Below are positions 5,894 to 6,811 of a stretch of DNA of 6,811 nucleotides, piece after piece. Within the stretch, counting starts at the first letter, position 1. Each line of letters starts with the position of its first letter. The DNA comes from an uncultured Oscillospiraceae bacterium (GTDB lineage: Bacteria > Bacillota > Clostridia > Oscillospirales > Oscillospiraceae): assembly GCA_934623545.1 (NCBI GenBank), contig CAKTVN010000089.1:1-6811 (forward strand), read 5' to 3'. Below the pieces are notes generated by a model that saw nothing but the letters and a program-made list of their open reading frames with translations, had not been told where the DNA came from and did not search any database. Both the position numbers and the translations under genes were made by a program.

Positions 5894-6034
5894 GCGACAG
5901 TTGCTGTCGCGCATCAACGACGGCACGTCGGTGAATCCGGAAAATGTTCCGCGCCTCCGGCGCGGCATTATGCCCTGCGGGCATAAAAAGCCTCCGCATC
6001 CTCCGGATGCGGTGTCCTCCGCGCCTGCGGCGCG
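5894..6034. repeat. Right array of five mini-hairpins upstream of the acetyltransferase
   Basis: Hairpins in order: 5894-5910 (GCGACAG, loop TTG), 5949-5965 (CCGCGCC, loop TCC), 5968-5986 (TTATGCCC, loop TGC), 5994-6012 (CCGCATCC, loop TCC) and 6020-6034 (CGCGCC, loop TGC). All stems are fully paired. The last four share the apex CC-TNC-GG seen in the left array. Bases 6018-6041 repeat 144-167 of the left array in the same orientation with one mismatch in 24. The array ends 42 bp before the acetyltransferase start, so if that gene is transcribed from farther upstream the hairpins lie in its leader. Confidence 0.85.
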
Positions 6035-6076
6035 TCTTGCGCCCTATCACATTCCACACGAAAGAAGGTCCCCCCT

Positions 6077-6595
6077 ATGATCGGACTTGAAGGAAAAACG
6101 CTCCGCTCCGAGCGCCTGACCTATCGTCTTCTCACCCCCGCCGACAAGCCCGCGCTCCGTGCGGTGCTCTCGACGCCCGACATCACCGCCCCCGCGGGCT
6201 TCCTCCCGGCGAAAAACGACGCGGAATTTGACGAATTTTTCGCCGCGCTGACACAGTACAATACCGCCCTCGCTGTCCTTCTCGGAGATACACTCATCGG
6301 CTACATCCACGTCAATCGCTACCACATGGACGGCGAATACGCCGAAAAATGCTGCGTCGATACCGGTTTCGTCATCGGCAAGGCGTATCAGCACCACGGC
6401 TACGGCACGGAAATGCTCCGCACCGTCACCGCCTATCTGAAAACAAAATTCGACTTCTGCTTCGCCGACCATTTTGAGGACAACGAGCCCTCCCGACGCG
6501 TCATTTTGAACTGCGGCTACCGCTATGTTGACCGTTACACCCGCCACTTTGACGCCCTCGGCTGCGATAAGACCTGCCTGAGCTACGTTTTTTGA
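6077..6595 (+). CDS. GNAT family N-acetyltransferase (RimJ/RimL-like)
   Basis: A 172-residue protein of the GNAT superfamily, closest in layout to the RimJ/RimL-type acetyltransferases (Acetyltransf_3): LRSERLTYRLLTPAD at the start (9-23), a central beta strand LIGYIHV (73-79), the acetyl-CoA pyrophosphate loop QHHGYG (105-110, fitting Q/RxxGxG/A) preceded by GFVIGKAY, and the C-terminal NEPSRRVILNCGYRYV (136-151) typical of the N..S..v....GF block. It should use acetyl-CoA to acetylate an amine, but whether the target is a protein N-terminus, a small molecule or an antibiotic cannot be told. The ATG follows AAGAAGG by eight bases. It stands alone, flanked by hairpin-rich non-coding DNA on both sides, with no clear promoter. 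Confidence 0.9.
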   Translation: MIGLEGKTLRSERLTYRLLTPADKPALRAVLSTPDITAPAGFLPAKNDAEFDEFFAALTQYNTALAVLLGDTLIGYIHVNRYHMDGEYAEKCCVDTGFVIGKAYQHHGYGTEMLRTVTAYLKTKFDFCFADHFEDNEPSRRVILNCGYRYVDRYTRHFDALGCDKTCLSYVF

Positions 6596-6603
6596 ACAAG
6601 CTC

Positions 6604-6638
6604 TCAAACGCGATTCGCTTCGCTGCCATCGCGTTTGA
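6604..6638. repeat. Stem-loop just after the acetyltransferase gene
   Basis: TCAAACGCGA (6604-6613) and TCGCGTTTGA (6629-6638) pair perfectly, extended by one inner A-T pair, nine bases after the stop codon. Bases after the stem are A-rich, not T-rich, on the plus strand, so it is at best a non-canonical terminator or mRNA end-protecting hairpin. Confidence 0.6.
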
Positions 6639-6663
6639 AAAAGCCGCGTGATGCTGCGCGCAT

Positions 6664-6690
6664 AATTTGTGCGCCGACAGCGCACAAATT
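6664..6690. repeat. Perfect 11-bp hairpin in the right-hand intergenic region
   Basis: AATTTGTGCGC (6664-6674) pairs fully with GCGCACAAATT (6680-6690) around loop CGACA. No T-run follows on either strand. It is one of a series of hairpins filling 6604-6808. Confidence 0.75.
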
Positions 6691-6712
6691 CCATACTTGC
6701 GGCACATAAAGT

Positions 6713-6760
6713 GTTTTATTCGACGTACACGCCGCCGAATAAAACGGATTCACGTTTTAT
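6713..6760. repeat. Two overlapping, mutually exclusive hairpins
   Basis: GTTTTATTCG (6713-6722) can pair with CGAATAAAAC (6736-6745). The segment ATAAAACG (6739-6746), which overlaps that right arm, can instead pair with CGTTTTAT (6753-6760). Only one can form at a time. The layout recalls an attenuator, but no reading frame that it could control is visible before the window ends. Confidence 0.6.
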
Positions 6761-6765
6761 ACTAT

Positions 6766-6808
6766 TTTCTGATTAAATTCTTTAATCAGAAAGGTTCCGC
6801 CTTTGGCG
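6766..6808. repeat. Perfect 12-bp hairpin plus a small hairpin at the window edge
   Basis: TTTCTGATTAAA (6766-6777) pairs fully with TTTAATCAGAAA (6781-6792) around a TTC loop. It is followed by CGCC-TTT-GGCG (6798-6808). The small-loop design matches the mini-hairpins elsewhere, though these stems are AT-rich. The structure may continue past the window end. Confidence 0.7.
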
Positions 6809-6811
6809 AAA

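Noticed and set aside
5463..5934. Short open frames (5463-5666 minus, 5605-5934 plus) in the repeat region
   Set aside because: They run through hairpins and repeat ends, lack ribosome binding sites and look like translated repeat DNA, of the kind often mis-annotated as hypothetical proteins.
5894..6034. CRISPR array
   Set aside because: Units are unequal in length and sequence and there are no constant repeats with uniform spacers; the shared feature is the hairpin apex only.
6047..6694. 215-codon minus-strand open frame opposite the acetyltransferase
   Set aside because: The plus-strand frame has clear GNAT motifs and a ribosome binding site. The antisense frame also runs through flanking hairpins.

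Overview
The window looks like chromosomal DNA of a GC-rich member of the Clostridia (Bacillota), most plausibly an Oscillospiraceae/Ruminococcaceae-type gut anaerobe. This is inferred from strong AGGAGG-type ribosome binding sites, consensus sigma-A promoters, GC-rich third positions, and intergenic DNA packed with short perfect stem-loops and repeat fragments. No species can be named from the sequence alone. Seven protein genes are supported. No RNA gene, CRISPR array, transposase or phage gene was found.

Layout: bases 1-181 hold a truncated interspersed repeat and an array of mini-hairpins. Bases 182-3072 hold a minus-strand group, read right to left: queA (tRNA queuosine synthesis), a DUF4160 protein, a DUF2442 protein, and a glycosyltransferase of the MGDG-synthase/diacylglycerol glucosyltransferase family. 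The 220-bp gap 3073-3292 separates queA from the plus-strand asd-dapA operon. Its two best promoters face each other across a 42-bp inverted repeat, so the two leaders would overlap. Bases 3293-5272 encode aspartate-semialdehyde dehydrogenase and 4-hydroxy-tetrahydrodipicolinate synthase, which catalyse consecutive steps into the diaminopimelate/lysine pathway. Bases 5273-6076 are about 800 bp of non-coding repeat DNA: a 329-bp element bounded by inverted palindromes, a 15-bp-stem hairpin, and a second mini-hairpin array. A GNAT acetyltransferase follows (6077-6595), and the last 216 bp is again hairpin-rich.

The coding content is ordinary: lysine/peptidoglycan precursor supply, tRNA modification and a likely membrane glycolipid enzyme. 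The unusual part is the intergenic DNA. A nearly identical ~90-bp repeat occurs in opposite orientations at 1-90 and 5341-5431. Many of the short hairpins share one design: variable, fully paired stems with a three-base loop that reads TNC on one strand and GNA on the other. GNA triloops are known to make exceptionally stable DNA mini-hairpins, so the arrays may act, or arise, as single-stranded DNA structures. The DUF4160-DUF2442 pair is the only coding part with no known function.
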